Shown here: piece by piece, positions 6,870-16,423 of the stretch
How positions within the stretch are numbered: position 1 is the stretch's first letter
How the letters are laid out: each line of letters begins with the position of its first letter
Assembly: GCF_900112845.1 (NCBI RefSeq)
Contig: NZ_FONG01000020.1
Coordinates: 62,001 to 126,000 of the forward strand
From: Actinacidiphila alni
GTDB lineage: Bacteria > Actinomycetota > Actinomycetes > Streptomycetales > Streptomycetaceae
Reading direction: 5' to 3'
Length of the DNA: 64,000 nucleotides
Made by a program: the position numbers and the translations under genes
Notes under the pieces: model-generated
What the model was told of the DNA's origin: nothing
Seen by the model: the letters and a program-made list of their open reading frames with translations, nothing else
Databases searched by the model: none

Positions 6870-9800
6870 ATGAGCAGCAGGGAAGCATCCCCGACCGGAC
6901 GAGGGGACGCGGCAGGGCTGTCGGCGCCGGACGCCGCCGTGCTGGAGGCGGCGCTCCGGGACGGCGTGGACGGCGAAGTGCGCTTCGACGCGGGCAGCCG
7001 AGGCGCCTATGTCACGGACGGCTCGAACTACCGGCAGGTGCCGATCGGGGTGGTCGTGCCGCGGTCGGTGGACGCCGGGGCCGAGGCCGTACGGATCTGC
7101 GCGCGCTTCGGGGCGCCGGTGCTGTCGCGCGGCGGCGGCACCAGTCTGGGCGGCCAGTGCACCAACACGGCCGTCGTCATCGACTGGACCAAATACTGCG
7201 GCGCCCTGGTCTCGGTGGACGCCGAGCGCCGCACCTGTGTCGTGGAGCCGGGCATCGTGCTGGACGAGCTCAACCGCGCGCTCGCGCCGCACGGCCTGAT
7301 GTTCGGGCCGAAACCGGCCACGCACACGCACTGCACGCTCGGCGGGATGATCGGCAACAACTCCTGCGGCGCCTCGGCGCAGGCGTACGGCAAGACCGCG
7401 GACAATGTGCGCCGCCTGGAGGTGCTGACCTACGACGGCACCCGGATGTGGACCGGCCGCACCTCGCCGGAGGAGTACGACAAGATCGCCGCGGCCGGCG
7501 GACGGCGCGCGGAGATCTACGCCGGGCTGCGCGCCCTGGCCGACCGCCATCTGGCCGACATCCGCCGCGGCTACCCGAAGATCCCGCGCCGGGTCTCCGG
7601 CTACAACCTGGACGATCTGCTGCCGGAGAACGGCTTCCATGTGGCCCGCGGGCTGACCGGCAGCGAGGGCACGCTGGTGACGGTGCTGCACGCCGAGCTG
7701 GACCTGGTACCCGTCCCTGCCGCCGAGGCGATCCTCGTCCTCGGCTACGACGACATCTGCGCCGCCGCCGACGATGTGCCGAGGCTGCTGGAGCACAGCA
7801 CGCCCGGTCAACTGGAGGCGCTGGACGACCGGATGGCGCAGCTGATGCACGAAGAGGGCAGCCATCTGGAGTCGCTGCGCTCCTTCCCCGAGGGCAGCAG
7901 CTGGCTGCTGGTGCAGTTCGCCGGTGACGACCCGCAGGACGTGGACCGGCAGGCGCACGACCTGCTGCGCGCGCTCGGCAAGGACGAGAAGGACCCGACG
8001 GTGGCACTGTCGGAAGACCCGGCGCGCGAGCGGCGGATGCTCAAGGCGCGGGAGGCCGGGCTCGGCGTCACGGCCCGGCCGCCCGACGACCGGGAGACGT
8101 GGGAGGGCTGGGAGGACTCGGCGGTCCCGCCGGAGCGGCTCGGCGACTATCTCCGGGATCTGAAGGGCCTGTTCGCGGAATTCGGTTACGACCACCCGTC
8201 GCTGTACGGGCACTTCGGGCAGGGCTGTGTGCACACCCGTATCCCCTTCGGCCTGCGGGACGCCGACGGTGTCGCCGCCTTCCGCGCGTTCCTGCACCGG
8301 GCCGCCGAACTCGTCGCCTCCTACGGAGGGTCGCTGTCCGGCGAGCACGGCGACGGCCAGGCGCGCGGCGAGCTGCTGCCGGTGATGTTCGGCGACCGGC
8401 TGGTGGGCGCCTTCGGGGAGTTGAAGGCGCTGTTCGACCCCGACGACCGGATGAACCCCGGCAAGGTCGTCCATCCGCAGCCGGTCGACGGGCAGTTGCG
8501 GCTCGGCGCGCACTGGCGTCCGCGCGACGACAGCGATGCCCGTTTCGGCTATCCGGAGGACGGTCACTCCTTCAATCAGGCCGTGCTGCGCTGCGTCGGC
8601 ATCGGCAACTGCCGCGGTCACGAGGGTGGCGTGATGTGCCCGTCCTACCGGGCCACGGGCGAGGAGGAGCATTCCACCCGCGGCCGGGCCCGGCTGCTGT
8701 TCGAGATGATCGGCGGCCACGAGGACTCACCGGTCACCGACGGCTGGCGGTCCACCGAGGTCCGTGACGCGCTCGACCTGTGCCTGGCCTGCAAGGGCTG
8801 CAAGTCCGACTGCCCGACCGGCGTCGACATGGCCACGTACAAAGCGGAATTCCTGTCCCACCACTACGAGAGGCGACTGCGGCCCGCCGCGCACTACGCG
8901 TTGGGCTGGCTGCCGCTGTGGGCCCGGCTGGCGCAGGCCGCGCCCGCCATGGTCAACGCGGCGCTGCGGGCGCCGGGTCTTGCCCGCGCCGGCAAGCGGC
9001 TGGCCGGCGTCGCCACGCAGCGGGAGGCGCCGCTGTTCGCGCGGGAGTCGTTCGTGAGCTGGTGGCGGTCGCACGACGCGGGCCGGCCGGCGCCGGATCC
9101 GGCCGATCCGCGGACCGTCGTGCTGTGGCCCGACACCTTCAGCACGTACTTCCACCCGGCGGTGGCGCGTTCCGCGGTGGCGGTGCTGGAGGACGCCGGC
9201 TTCCGGGTGGCGGTGCCCACCGAGGCGGTCTGCTGCGGACTGACCTGGATCTCCACCGGCCAGCTCGGGATCGCCGAGCGGGTGCTGCGCCGCACCACCG
9301 AGGTACTGCGGCCGTGGATCGAGGCGGGCACGCCGGTGGTGGGCCTGGAACCCTCCTGCACCGCCGTCTTCCGCGCCGACGCGCCCGAACTCCTGCCGGA
9401 CGACGAGGACATCAAACGGCTCGCCGCCCAATTCCTCACCTTCTCCGAGCTGTTGCTCCAGCGGGCGCCCGAGGGCTGGCAGCCGCCCGCGCTGAGCCGG
9501 GCCGCGACCGTGCAGACGCACTGCCATCAGCACGCGGTGACGACATTCGACGCCGACCGCGAGGTGCTGCGGCGCGCCGCCATCGACGCGGACGTGCTGG
9601 ACGAGGGCTGCTGCGGTCTCGCCGGCAATTTCGGCTTCGAGGCGGGGCACCACGAACTGTCCATGAAGATCGCCGAGTCGGGCGTGCTGCCCGCCGTCCG
9701 CAAGGCCGCGCCCGACGCCCTGGTGATCGCCGACGGCTTCAGCTGCCGCACCCAGATCGAGCAGGGCGGCACCGGCCGCGCGGCGCTCCACCTGGCGGAG

Positions 9801-9974
9801 GTGCTCGCCCTCGGCCTGAACGGCCCGGCGCCCGCAGACCGGCCAGAGAAGGCCGCCGCCCGCACCGATGCCCCGACCCGTACGGCGGGCCGCCTGGTCA
9901 CGGCCGCGGCCGGCGGCGCCATCGCGGCCGCGGGCGCGGGCACGTACGCGCTGATCCGCCGACGACGGCCCTGA
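6870..9974 (+). CDS. FAD-linked oxidase / Fe-S oxidoreductase fusion (YdiJ/D-2-hydroxyacid dehydrogenase type) with C-terminal membrane-like tail
   Basis: A 1034-residue fusion. Residues about 30-540 form a PCMH-type FAD domain (SRGGGTSLGGQC, TLGGMIGNNSCGASAQAYG) and FAD-oxidase C-terminal domain (SGEHGDGQARGELL). A second part has Fe-S cysteines at 575, 581, 590 and the motif CLACKGCKSDC (638, 641, 644, 648), then two CCG-type motifs (788-789 and 914-915). This matches YdiJ-like enzymes that oxidise D-2-hydroxyacids (lactate, 2-hydroxyglutarate) to 2-oxoacids and pass electrons to a carrier. The last 29 residues, after a Pro/Ala-rich linker, form a Gly/Ala hydrophobic stretch ending IRRRRP, unusual for the family and suggesting membrane attachment. 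First gene of the set; the ThDP enzyme follows after 76 bp. Confidence 0.88.
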   Translation: MSSREASPTGRGDAAGLSAPDAAVLEAALRDGVDGEVRFDAGSRGAYVTDGSNYRQVPIGVVVPRSVDAGAEAVRICARFGAPVLSRGGGTSLGGQCTNTAVVIDWTKYCGALVSVDAERRTCVVEPGIVLDELNRALAPHGLMFGPKPATHTHCTLGGMIGNNSCGASAQAYGKTADNVRRLEVLTYDGTRMWTGRTSPEEYDKIAAAGGRRAEIYAGLRALADRHLADIRRGYPKIPRRVSGYNLDDLLPENGFHVARGLTGSEGTLVTVLHAELDLVPVPAAEAILVLGYDDICAAADDVPRLLEHSTPGQLEALDDRMAQLMHEEGSHLESLRSFPEGSSWLLVQFAGDDPQDVDRQAHDLLRALGKDEKDPTVALSEDPARERRMLKAREAGLGVTARPPDDRETWEGWEDSAVPPERLGDYLRDLKGLFAEFGYDHPSLYGHFGQGCVHTRIPFGLRDADGVAAFRAFLHRAAELVASYGGSLSGEHGDGQARGELLPVMFGDRLVGAFGELKALFDPDDRMNPGKVVHPQPVDGQLRLGAHWRPRDDSDARFGYPEDGHSFNQAVLRCVGIGNCRGHEGGVMCPSYRATGEEEHSTRGRARLLFEMIGGHEDSPVTDGWRSTEVRDALDLCLACKGCKSDCPTGVDMATYKAEFLSHHYERRLRPAAHYALGWLPLWARLAQAAPAMVNAALRAPGLARAGKRLAGVATQREAPLFARESFVSWWRSHDAGRPAPDPADPRTVVLWPDTFSTYFHPAVARSAVAVLEDAGFRVAVPTEAVCCGLTWISTGQLGIAERVLRRTTEVLRPWIEAGTPVVGLEPSCTAVFRADAPELLPDDEDIKRLAAQFLTFSELLLQRAPEGWQPPALSRAATVQTHCHQHAVTTFDADREVLRRAAIDADVLDEGCCGLAGNFGFEAGHHELSMKIAESGVLPAVRKAAPDALVIADGFSCRTQIEQGGTGRAALHLAEVLALGLNGPAPADRPEKAAARTDAPTRTAGRLVTAAAGGAIAAAGAGTYALIRRRRP

Positions 9975-10050
9975 CCCATCCCCCCGGCCCCCGGCAGCGA
10001 CCGCCGTACGGACCTCACGGCCCGCACCGAACTCAGGGAAAGGAAACCCC

Positions 10051-11868
10051 GTGTCCATCAAAGTCTCCGACCATGTACTCCAGCGCCTGCGCGAATGGGG
10101 CGTCGAGCATGTCTTCGCCTATGCCGGCGACGGGATCAACGGGCTGCTCGCGGCCTGGGGACGGGCCGACAACAAACCGGAGTTCGTCCAGGCCCGGCAT
10201 GAGGAGATGGCCGCCTTCGAAGCGGTCGGCTACGCCAAATTCTCCGGGAAGGTCGGGGTGTGCGCGGCGACCTCGGGGCCCGGTGCGATCCATTTGCTCA
10301 ACGGCCTCTACGACGCCAAGCTCGACCACGTACCGGTCGTCGCGATCGTCGGCCAGACCAACCGCAGTGCCATGGGCGGCAGTTACCAGCAGGAGGTCGA
10401 TCTGCTGACGCTCTACAAGGATGTGGCCGCCGACTTCTGCGAAATGGTCACCGTGCCCGAGCAGTTGCCGAATGTCCTGGACCGCGCGATCCGCACCGCG
10501 TACGCCAAGCACACCGTGACCGCCGTCATCATCCCCGCCGACGTGCAGGAGCTGGACTATTCCGCGCCGACGCACGCCTTCAAGATGGTGCCCTCCAGCC
10601 TGGGCATGGCCGACTACGCCCCCGTCCCCGGCGACGACGACATCCACCGGGCAGCCGAGATCCTCAACGCCGGCGAGAAGGTCGCCGTCCTGGTCGGCCA
10701 GGGCGCGCGCGGCGCCCGGCACGAAGTGGAGCAGCTCGCCGACGCGTTGGGCGCGGGCGTCGCCAAGGCACTGCTCGGCAAGGATGTGCTCTCCGACGAA
10801 CTCCCGTACGTCACCGGCTCGATCGGCCTGCTGGGGACGAGGCCGTCGTACGAGATGATGCGCGACTGCGACACCCTGCTGGTGGTCGGCTCCAGCTTCC
10901 CGTACACGCAGTTCCTGCCGGAATTCGGCCAGGCGCGGGCGGTGCAGATCGACAACGACCCGCACATGATCGGGCTGCGCTACCCCTTCGAGGTCAATCT
11001 GGTCGGGGACGCCGCCGAGACGCTGAAGCGGCTGCTGCCGCAGGTGCGGCAGAAGAAGCACGGCAAGTGGCGCGAGACCGTCGAGAAGAACACCGCCCGG
11101 TGGTGGGAGGTGATGGAGCGGCGGGCCGCCGTCGACGCCGACCCGGTCAATCCGGAGTACGTGGTGCACGCGCTGGACGCGCTGCTGCCGCAGGATGTGA
11201 TGCTGTCCGCCGACTCCGGTTCCTCCGCCAACTGGTACGCCCGCCATCTGCGGATGCGCGGGGCCATGCGCGGCTCGCTGTCCGGCACCCTCGCCACCAT
11301 GGGGCCCGGTGTGCCGTACGCCATCGGCGCGAAGTTCGCCCACCCGGACCGGCCCGCGCTCGCGCTGGTCGGCGACGGCGCCATGCAGATGAACGGGATG
11401 GCCGAACTGATCACCGCGGCCAAGTACTGGCAGCAGTGGAGCGACCCGCGGCTGGTCGTCGCCGTGCTCAACAACCAGGACCTCAATCAGGTGACATGGG
11501 AAATGCGGGCCATGGAGGGCGCGCCGCAATTCCTGCCGTCGCAGTCGATCCCCGATGTGCGCTACGCCGACTTCGCCCGCTCGGTCGGCCTTGAGGGCGT
11601 CCGGGTGGAGAAGCCCGGCGAGGTGCTGGGCGCCTGGCAGCAGGCGCTGGCCGCCGACCGCCCGTTCGTGATCGACTTCCGCACCGACCCGGCCGTGCCG
11701 CCGATCCCGCCGCACGCCACGCTCGACCAGATCGAGGCGGCGGCCTCGTCCGTCCTGCACGGCGACAGCGACCGCGCCGCCGTGGTCAAGCAGGGCGTGA
11801 AGGCGAAGGTGCAGGAGCTGCTGCCGGGGCGGCGGCACCGCGAGGACCGGCCGGGGGCGGACGGCTGA
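10051..11868 (+). CDS. Thiamine pyrophosphate-dependent enzyme (pyruvate oxidase / acetolactate synthase-like)
   Basis: A 605-residue three-domain ThDP enzyme. The Pyr domain has AYAGDGINGLLAAWG and the ThDP-activating glutamate in RHEEMAAFEAVGYAKF; the middle domain is the usual Rossmann-like part; the PP domain has VGDGAMQMNGMAEL and, about 30 residues later, NNQDLNQVTWEMRA, fitting the GDG-N metal site. It resembles the PoxB/acetolactate-synthase group, which decarboxylates 2-oxoacids. GTG at 10051 has AGGGAAAGG upstream. Its stop overlaps the next ATG by one base (TGATG), so coupling is likely. I infer that it uses a 2-oxoacid made by the preceding dehydrogenase; substrate and electron acceptor are not shown. 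Confidence 0.88.
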   Translation: MSIKVSDHVLQRLREWGVEHVFAYAGDGINGLLAAWGRADNKPEFVQARHEEMAAFEAVGYAKFSGKVGVCAATSGPGAIHLLNGLYDAKLDHVPVVAIVGQTNRSAMGGSYQQEVDLLTLYKDVAADFCEMVTVPEQLPNVLDRAIRTAYAKHTVTAVIIPADVQELDYSAPTHAFKMVPSSLGMADYAPVPGDDDIHRAAEILNAGEKVAVLVGQGARGARHEVEQLADALGAGVAKALLGKDVLSDELPYVTGSIGLLGTRPSYEMMRDCDTLLVVGSSFPYTQFLPEFGQARAVQIDNDPHMIGLRYPFEVNLVGDAAETLKRLLPQVRQKKHGKWRETVEKNTARWWEVMERRAAVDADPVNPEYVVHALDALLPQDVMLSADSGSSANWYARHLRMRGAMRGSLSGTLATMGPGVPYAIGAKFAHPDRPALALVGDGAMQMNGMAELITAAKYWQQWSDPRLVVAVLNNQDLNQVTWEMRAMEGAPQFLPSQSIPDVRYADFARSVGLEGVRVEKPGEVLGAWQQALAADRPFVIDFRTDPAVPPIPPHATLDQIEAAASSVLHGDSDRAAVVKQGVKAKVQELLPGRRHREDRPGADG

Positions 11869-13025
11869 TGACACCGTCGGCGGAACCGGCTGCCGGTGCC
11901 CGCGGCACCGCTGTGCGGTCTGCCGACGCCCCGGCCGTGGAGTCGGTCGAGACGGCCGTCTACACCGTGCCGACCGGGGTGCCGGAGGCGGACGGCACGC
12001 TGGCCTGGGACGCCACCACGCTGGTGACGGTCCGGGTGACGGCGGCGGACGTGACGGGCCTGGGCTGGTCGTACGGCTCCCCCGCCGCCGCCGAGGCGGT
12101 CCGCGCACATCTGGCGGCCGTCGTCACCGGCCGCCCGGCGTGGGACGTGCCCGCCGCCAATGACGAGATGAGCCGGGCGGTACGCAATGCCGCCCGGCCC
12201 GGTGTGATCGCCCACGCGGTCTCCGCGGTGGACATCGCGCTGTGGGACCTCAAGGCCCGGCTGCTCGGTCTGCCCCTGGTCGGCCTGCTCGGCGCGGCCC
12301 GCACCGAGGTTCCGGTCTACGGCAGCGGCGGCTTCACCACGTACGACGACGGGCGGCAGGACCGCCAACTGCGCGCCTGGACCGAGGAGTCGGGCATCCC
12401 CCGGGTGAAGATCAAGATCGGCGAGTCATGGGGTGCGCGGGAGGAGCGCGACCGCGACCGGGTCAGCCGCGCCCGGCGGAGCGTCGGCGACGCCGTGGAG
12501 TTGTACGTGGACGCCAACGGCGGCTACACGCGCAAGCAGGCGGTACGCCTCGCCCGGCATCTGGACGCGGAGGGCGTCCTCTGGTTCGAGGAACCGGTCT
12601 CCTCCGACGATCCGGCGGGACTGGCCGAGGTCAGGGCGGCGGTGAGCGCCGACGTCACCGCGGGCGAGTACGGCTACACGCTGCCGTACTTCCACCACAT
12701 GCTCGCCGCGGGCGCGGTGGACTGCCTCCAGGCCGATGTCACCCGCTGCGGCGGCATCACCGTGTGGCAGCGGGTGGCGGCCCTCGCCGAGGCGCGCGGT
12801 CTGGAGATCTCCGGGCACTGCGCGCCCCATCTGCACGCCCATGTGGCCGCGGCGGTGCCCAACCTGCGGCATCTGGAGTGGTTCCACGACCATGTACGGA
12901 TCGAGACGGCGCTGTTCACCGGCGCGCTCGACCCGGCCGGCGGCAGCGTACGGCCCGGCGCCGACGGGTCACCGGGCCACGGCATGGCGCTGCGGTCCGA
13001 CGCGGAGCGGTACAGAGAGCGATGA
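11868..13025 (+). CDS. Enolase-superfamily enzyme (mandelate racemase/muconate lactonising type)
   Basis: A 385-residue member of the enolase superfamily. The key residues are visible: KIKIG with Lys181/Lys183, metal ligands Asp215 (YVDANGGY), Glu241 (FEEPVSSDD) and Glu267 (TAGEYGY), then Asp290 and a histidine in SGHCAPHLHAH (His317 or His321). This is the mandelate-racemase arrangement found in sugar-acid dehydratases and racemases. The N-terminal 25 residues are extra and poorly conserved in appearance. It is coupled to the ThDP enzyme by TGATG. Dehydration of an aldonic or uronic acid to a 2-keto-3-deoxy acid is a reasonable guess; the exact substrate is not readable. Confidence 0.88.
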   Translation: MTPSAEPAAGARGTAVRSADAPAVESVETAVYTVPTGVPEADGTLAWDATTLVTVRVTAADVTGLGWSYGSPAAAEAVRAHLAAVVTGRPAWDVPAANDEMSRAVRNAARPGVIAHAVSAVDIALWDLKARLLGLPLVGLLGAARTEVPVYGSGGFTTYDDGRQDRQLRAWTEESGIPRVKIKIGESWGAREERDRDRVSRARRSVGDAVELYVDANGGYTRKQAVRLARHLDAEGVLWFEEPVSSDDPAGLAEVRAAVSADVTAGEYGYTLPYFHHMLAAGAVDCLQADVTRCGGITVWQRVAALAEARGLEISGHCAPHLHAHVAAAVPNLRHLEWFHDHVRIETALFTGALDPAGGSVRPGADGSPGHGMALRSDAERYRER

Positions 13026-13110
13026 GCGGTCCGGTGGCCGGGGCGGGCGCGGCGGCGCCGCGGCGGTCCGGGCGTCGGGAGGTCAGAACCCTGGAGAGGA
13101 AGACCGGAGC

Positions 13111-14154
13111 ATGCCTTCGACAGTCGTCATCACTGGAGCGAGCGGCGGGATCGGACGGGCCGTCGTCCGGGAGTTCGCCGCCCGGGGCGACCGGATCGGC
13201 CTGGTGGCGCGCGGCCGCGCCGGGCTCGAAGCGGCGGCCCGTGAGGTGCGCGAGCGGGGCGGCCAGGCGCTGGTCGTTCCTGCGGACGTGGCCGACCACG
13301 AGGAGGTACGGGTGGCGGCCGAGTCCGTCGAGGAGCGGTTCGGCCCCATCGACGTCTGGATCAATGTGGCGTTCACGTCCGTCTTCGCGCCCTTCACCGA
13401 GATCGGTCCGGCCGAATTCCGGCGCGTCACGGAGGTGACGTATCTGGGGTACGTGAACGGCACACGGGAGGCGCTGTCGCGGATGATGCCGCGCGACCGC
13501 GGCACCATCGTGCAGGTGGGTTCGGCGCTCGGTGAGCGCTCCATCCCGTTGCAGTCCGCCTATTGCGGGGCCAAGCACGCCGTCAACGGCTTCACGTCCT
13601 CGGTGCGGACCGAGCTGATGCACCAGGGCAGCGGGGTGCGGATCACGATGGTGCAGATGCCCGCGGTCAACACCCCGCAGTTTTCCTGGGTGCTGTCCCG
13701 GCTGCCGCGTCATCCGCAGCCGGTGCCCCCCATCTACCAGCCGGAGGTGGCCGCCCGCGCCGTGCGGTACGCCGCCGACCATCCGGGCCGCAAGCAGTTC
13801 TACGTGGGCGGCTCCACCGTCGCCACGATTCTCGCCAACCGGGTCGCGGCGGGACTGCTCGACCGCTATCTGGCCCGTACGGGTTACGACTCGCAGCAGA
13901 GCGGCGAGCGCGTGCCACCGGGCCGGCCGGGCAATCTCTGGCGGCCGCTGGACGGTGCGGACGGCAACGGCGGCGAGCGCGGTGATGCGGGCGGCGGCCA
14001 CGACTTCGGCGCGCACGGCGTCTTCGACGCCAAGGCCCACGCGCACGCGCCGCAGGCCGCGCTCGCAAAACACGCCCGGCTGGCGTGGCCCGCGGGCGCG
14101 CTGCTCGCCGGAGCGGCCGTCGCCTGGGGCGCGAGCCGGGCCGGACGACGGTGA
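13111..14154 (+). CDS. Short-chain dehydrogenase with C-terminal hydrophobic tail
   Basis: A 347-residue classical SDR: NAD(P)-binding TGASGGIGRAVV (residues 8-19), LVVPADVADHEEV, and the active site with Ser and YCGAKHAVNGF (Tyr-x3-Lys). After about residue 255 the sequence leaves the normal SDR length of 250, runs through a Gly/His/Asp-rich linker and ends in a hydrophobic segment WPAGALLAGAAVAWG capped by RAGRR. Long SDRs of this kind occur in streptomycetes and may be tail-anchored. ATG at 13111 has GGAGAGGAAG upstream. The gene is last in the 6870-14154 set, 85 bp after the enolase-superfamily gene. The reaction is an oxidoreduction of an unknown alcohol or ketone. Confidence 0.85.
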   Translation: MPSTVVITGASGGIGRAVVREFAARGDRIGLVARGRAGLEAAAREVRERGGQALVVPADVADHEEVRVAAESVEERFGPIDVWINVAFTSVFAPFTEIGPAEFRRVTEVTYLGYVNGTREALSRMMPRDRGTIVQVGSALGERSIPLQSAYCGAKHAVNGFTSSVRTELMHQGSGVRITMVQMPAVNTPQFSWVLSRLPRHPQPVPPIYQPEVAARAVRYAADHPGRKQFYVGGSTVATILANRVAAGLLDRYLARTGYDSQQSGERVPPGRPGNLWRPLDGADGNGGERGDAGGGHDFGAHGVFDAKAHAHAPQAALAKHARLAWPAGALLAGAAVAWGASRAGRR

Positions 14155-14171
14155 GGGCCGTGTCCGCTCAG

Positions 14172-14211
14172 GATCCCGGTCCGGGTTGTGATCCGGGGGC
14201 CGACCGGGATC
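14172..14211. terminator. Inverted repeat between convergent genes
   Basis: Perfect 10-bp arms GATCCCGGTC (14172-14181) and GACCGGGATC (14202-14211) with a 20-nt loop lie between the stops of the SDR (plus) and the AraC regulator (minus). A bidirectional terminator is the simplest reading. Confidence 0.45.
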
Positions 14212-14268
14212 TCGACCCGGGTGCCGGTCCACGGCCCGGCCCCGGTGCCGATCCTGCCCGGGCGCCGC

Positions 14269-15198
14269 TCAGGCCGCCCGCGCCTGGCGGCGGTAGCCGC
14301 CCGGTGCCTGGCCGAATTCGCGTTTGAAGGCTTTGGCGAAGGCGAATTCCGAGCCGTATCCGGTCCGGGTGGCGACCGTCGTCAGCGGTATGTCGGACTC
14401 CCGCAGCAGTTGGGCGGCCGCGGTCATCCGCCACCGGGTGAGATACGTCATCGGCGGCTCCCCGACCAGCGCGTTGAAGCGGCGGGCGAAGGCGGCGCGG
14501 GACAGCCCGGATTCGGCGGCGAGCGATTCCACCGTCCATTGCGCGGCCGGCGAGCGGTGGATCGCGGCCAGGGCGGGCCCGACCGCCGAGTCGCGCAGCG
14601 CCGCGGCCCAGCCCTGCGCGGTGTCGGCGGGCTGCTCGTCCAGCCAGGCGCGCAGGATGTACAGCAGGAGCGAGTCGATCAGCGTGGGCACGATGCCGTC
14701 GGAGCCGATCCGCGGATCGTCCAGCTCGGCGCGGAGCAGTTGGACCGCGGCGCTGAGTTCGGGATGACGGCCGTGCCCGGTGGGCAGATGGATGATCTCC
14801 GGCAGCCGGCTGACCAGCGGGTGCGGCCGGGCCTGGTCCAGGTGGTAGTTGCCGCACAGCAGGCTGGCCGGCGGGCCGTCGCCGCCCAGCTGGACCGACC
14901 CGATCGGCGACCCCTCGCACATCCGCACGGCCTGGGGCTCGGTGGGCGGCGTCGAGGGATGGTCGGCCAGGATGTGCCCGGACCCGTCCCGTACGAAGAT
15001 CACGTCGCCCGGGGCGAGCGGGACGGGCGCGGTGGCGCCGTCGAGCGGGACCAGCCAGCAGGTGCCGTGCAGCACCACGTGGAATCCCGCGCCCGCGACC
15101 GGCGGCAGCCGCAGGCCCCACGGGGCCCGGCCGTCGGTGCGGACGGACGACGGTTTGCCGGTGCGCATGGAGGCCAGCGCTTCGGTGAGGATGTCCAT
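14269..15198 (-). CDS. AraC-family transcriptional regulator with N-terminal cupin-like sensor
   Basis: A 309-residue regulator. Residues 1-190 form a cupin-type ligand domain (PPVAGAGFHVVLHGTCWLVP, then HLPTGHGRHPEL). The C-terminal 100 residues contain two helix-turn-helix units: SLAAESGLSRAAFARRFNAL and IPLTTVATRTGYGSEFAFAK, ending FKREFGQAPGGYRRQ. The start at 15198 is used because a purine-rich AAGGAGAGGGGGAAG precedes it. The gene follows the MDR oxidoreductase on the same strand after 106 bp, so that oxidoreductase is a likely target, in the way many AraC proteins control an adjacent dehydrogenase. Effector unknown. Confidence 0.88.
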   Translation of the reverse strand: MDILTEALASMRTGKPSSVRTDGRAPWGLRLPPVAGAGFHVVLHGTCWLVPLDGATAPVPLAPGDVIFVRDGSGHILADHPSTPPTEPQAVRMCEGSPIGSVQLGGDGPPASLLCGNYHLDQARPHPLVSRLPEIIHLPTGHGRHPELSAAVQLLRAELDDPRIGSDGIVPTLIDSLLLYILRAWLDEQPADTAQGWAAALRDSAVGPALAAIHRSPAAQWTVESLAAESGLSRAAFARRFNALVGEPPMTYLTRWRMTAAAQLLRESDIPLTTVATRTGYGSEFAFAKAFKREFGQAPGGYRRQARAA

Positions 15199-15304
15199 CG
15201 CCGCTTCCCCCTCTCCTTCTGCCCGGGCACACCTTCCGGCCCGGGCTGCCGCGTCCCTCGCCATCAGATGTACCAGAGGGCTCGGACATCCGGTCGCGAT
15301 CGGG

Positions 15305-16228
15305 TCACACCGTGAGGACAACCTTGCCCTGGACGTGTCCCGACGCGACCAGCTCGTGGGCCTTGCCCGCCTCGGCCAGCGGGAAGGTCTCCTCGACGTA
15401 CGGGCGGATCCGCCCGGCGTCCACGAGGGCCGCGATCGCCTCCAGGCTCGCGTGGTCCGGTTCGACGGAGACCCCCGCGAAGCGCCGGCCGGCGGCCGCG
15501 ACCGTGGCCGCGAGCGCCGCGTCGCCGTGCTCCAGGATGCTCACCAGCAGTCCCCCGGGCCGCAGCACGGTCAGCGACCGCTCGCCCTGCGCGGTGGAGT
15601 CGAAGACGACGTCCGCGTCGCGTACGGCCTCGGTGAAGTCGGTGGTCCGGTAGTCGATCACCTCGTCGGCGCCGAGGGAGCGGACGAAGTCGTGCCGGGG
15701 CGCGCTCGCGATCGCGATGACGTGCGCGCCGCGCTCCTTGGCGATCTGTACGGCGAGGTGGCCGACACCGCCCGCGGCGCGCTGGATCAGCACCCGGTCG
15801 CCCTCCGTGATCCGCGCCGCGTCCACCAGGCCCTGCCACGCGGTGAGCGCGGCCAGCGGCAGCGCGGCGGCCTGCACATGATCGAGGGTAGCGGGCTTGC
15901 GGGCGACCTGCCGCGACGGGACGGCGACGTACTCGGCGTAGGCGGTCGCGGCCCTGGGAAAGAACGGCATCCCGTACACCTCGTCCCCGGCCGCGAACCG
16001 GGCGCCGGGCCCCGCTTCCTCGACGACGCCCGAGATGTCCCAGCCGACACCGAAGGGCGGCTCGCCGAGCAGCGGGAAGGCCCCCGACCGTACGGCGATG
16101 TCCACCGGGTTCACGGCACTCGCGTGCACACGGACGAGGACTTCGCCGGCCAGCGGCCGGGGGCGGTCGACCTCGGCGACTTCGAGGACTTCGGGGCCGC
16201 CGAAGGTCTTCTGGATGACAGCGCGCAT
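15305..16228 (-). CDS. NADP-dependent zinc-less MDR oxidoreductase (quinone oxidoreductase type)
   Basis: A 307-residue medium-chain reductase with N-terminal MRAVIQKTFGGPEVLEV, the substrate domain VHASAVNPVDIAVRSG, and nucleotide-binding RAAGGVGHLAVQIAKERG. Cysteine zinc ligands are absent. This is the common YhdH/QOR-like group that reduces quinones or enones with NADPH in the cytosol. The start at 16228 has AGGGAG about 7 nt upstream. An AraC-type regulator follows on the same strand. Specific substrate unknown. Confidence 0.88.
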   Translation of the reverse strand: MRAVIQKTFGGPEVLEVAEVDRPRPLAGEVLVRVHASAVNPVDIAVRSGAFPLLGEPPFGVGWDISGVVEEAGPGARFAAGDEVYGMPFFPRAATAYAEYVAVPSRQVARKPATLDHVQAAALPLAALTAWQGLVDAARITEGDRVLIQRAAGGVGHLAVQIAKERGAHVIAIASAPRHDFVRSLGADEVIDYRTTDFTEAVRDADVVFDSTAQGERSLTVLRPGGLLVSILEHGDAALAATVAAAGRRFAGVSVEPDHASLEAIAALVDAGRIRPYVEETFPLAEAGKAHELVASGHVQGKVVLTV

Positions 16229-16355
16229 CAGGATCTCCCTGTGGTCGGTTGTGCGGTGTGCTGCTTGGCTGTGCTCAACCGTAGGGAGATCGAATGAGCC
16301 GCTGAATGGCTCACCGTCGCGCTTTTATGTCCCACCGTCTCGCCAGGCGAGCTTT

Positions 16356-16378
16356 CCGGTCAGGGAGAACCTGACCGG
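16356..16378 (-). terminator. Hairpin terminator after the SRPBCC gene
   Basis: A perfect 9-bp stem (CCGGTCAGG / CCTGACCGG) with a 5-nt loop lies 46-68 nt beyond the SRPBCC stop codon on the minus strand and before the MDR gene start. It is the clearest hairpin in this interval. Confidence 0.65.
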
Positions 16379-16423
16379 TGGCACGCCTCGGCGTGACGCG
16401 GACGAGGCGATCGGGCGGGGGGC

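Noticed and set aside
6261..8720. 819-codon minus-strand frame opposite the FAD/Fe-S dehydrogenase
   Set aside because: Low-complexity sequence without ribosome site; the plus strand carries all cofactor motifs.
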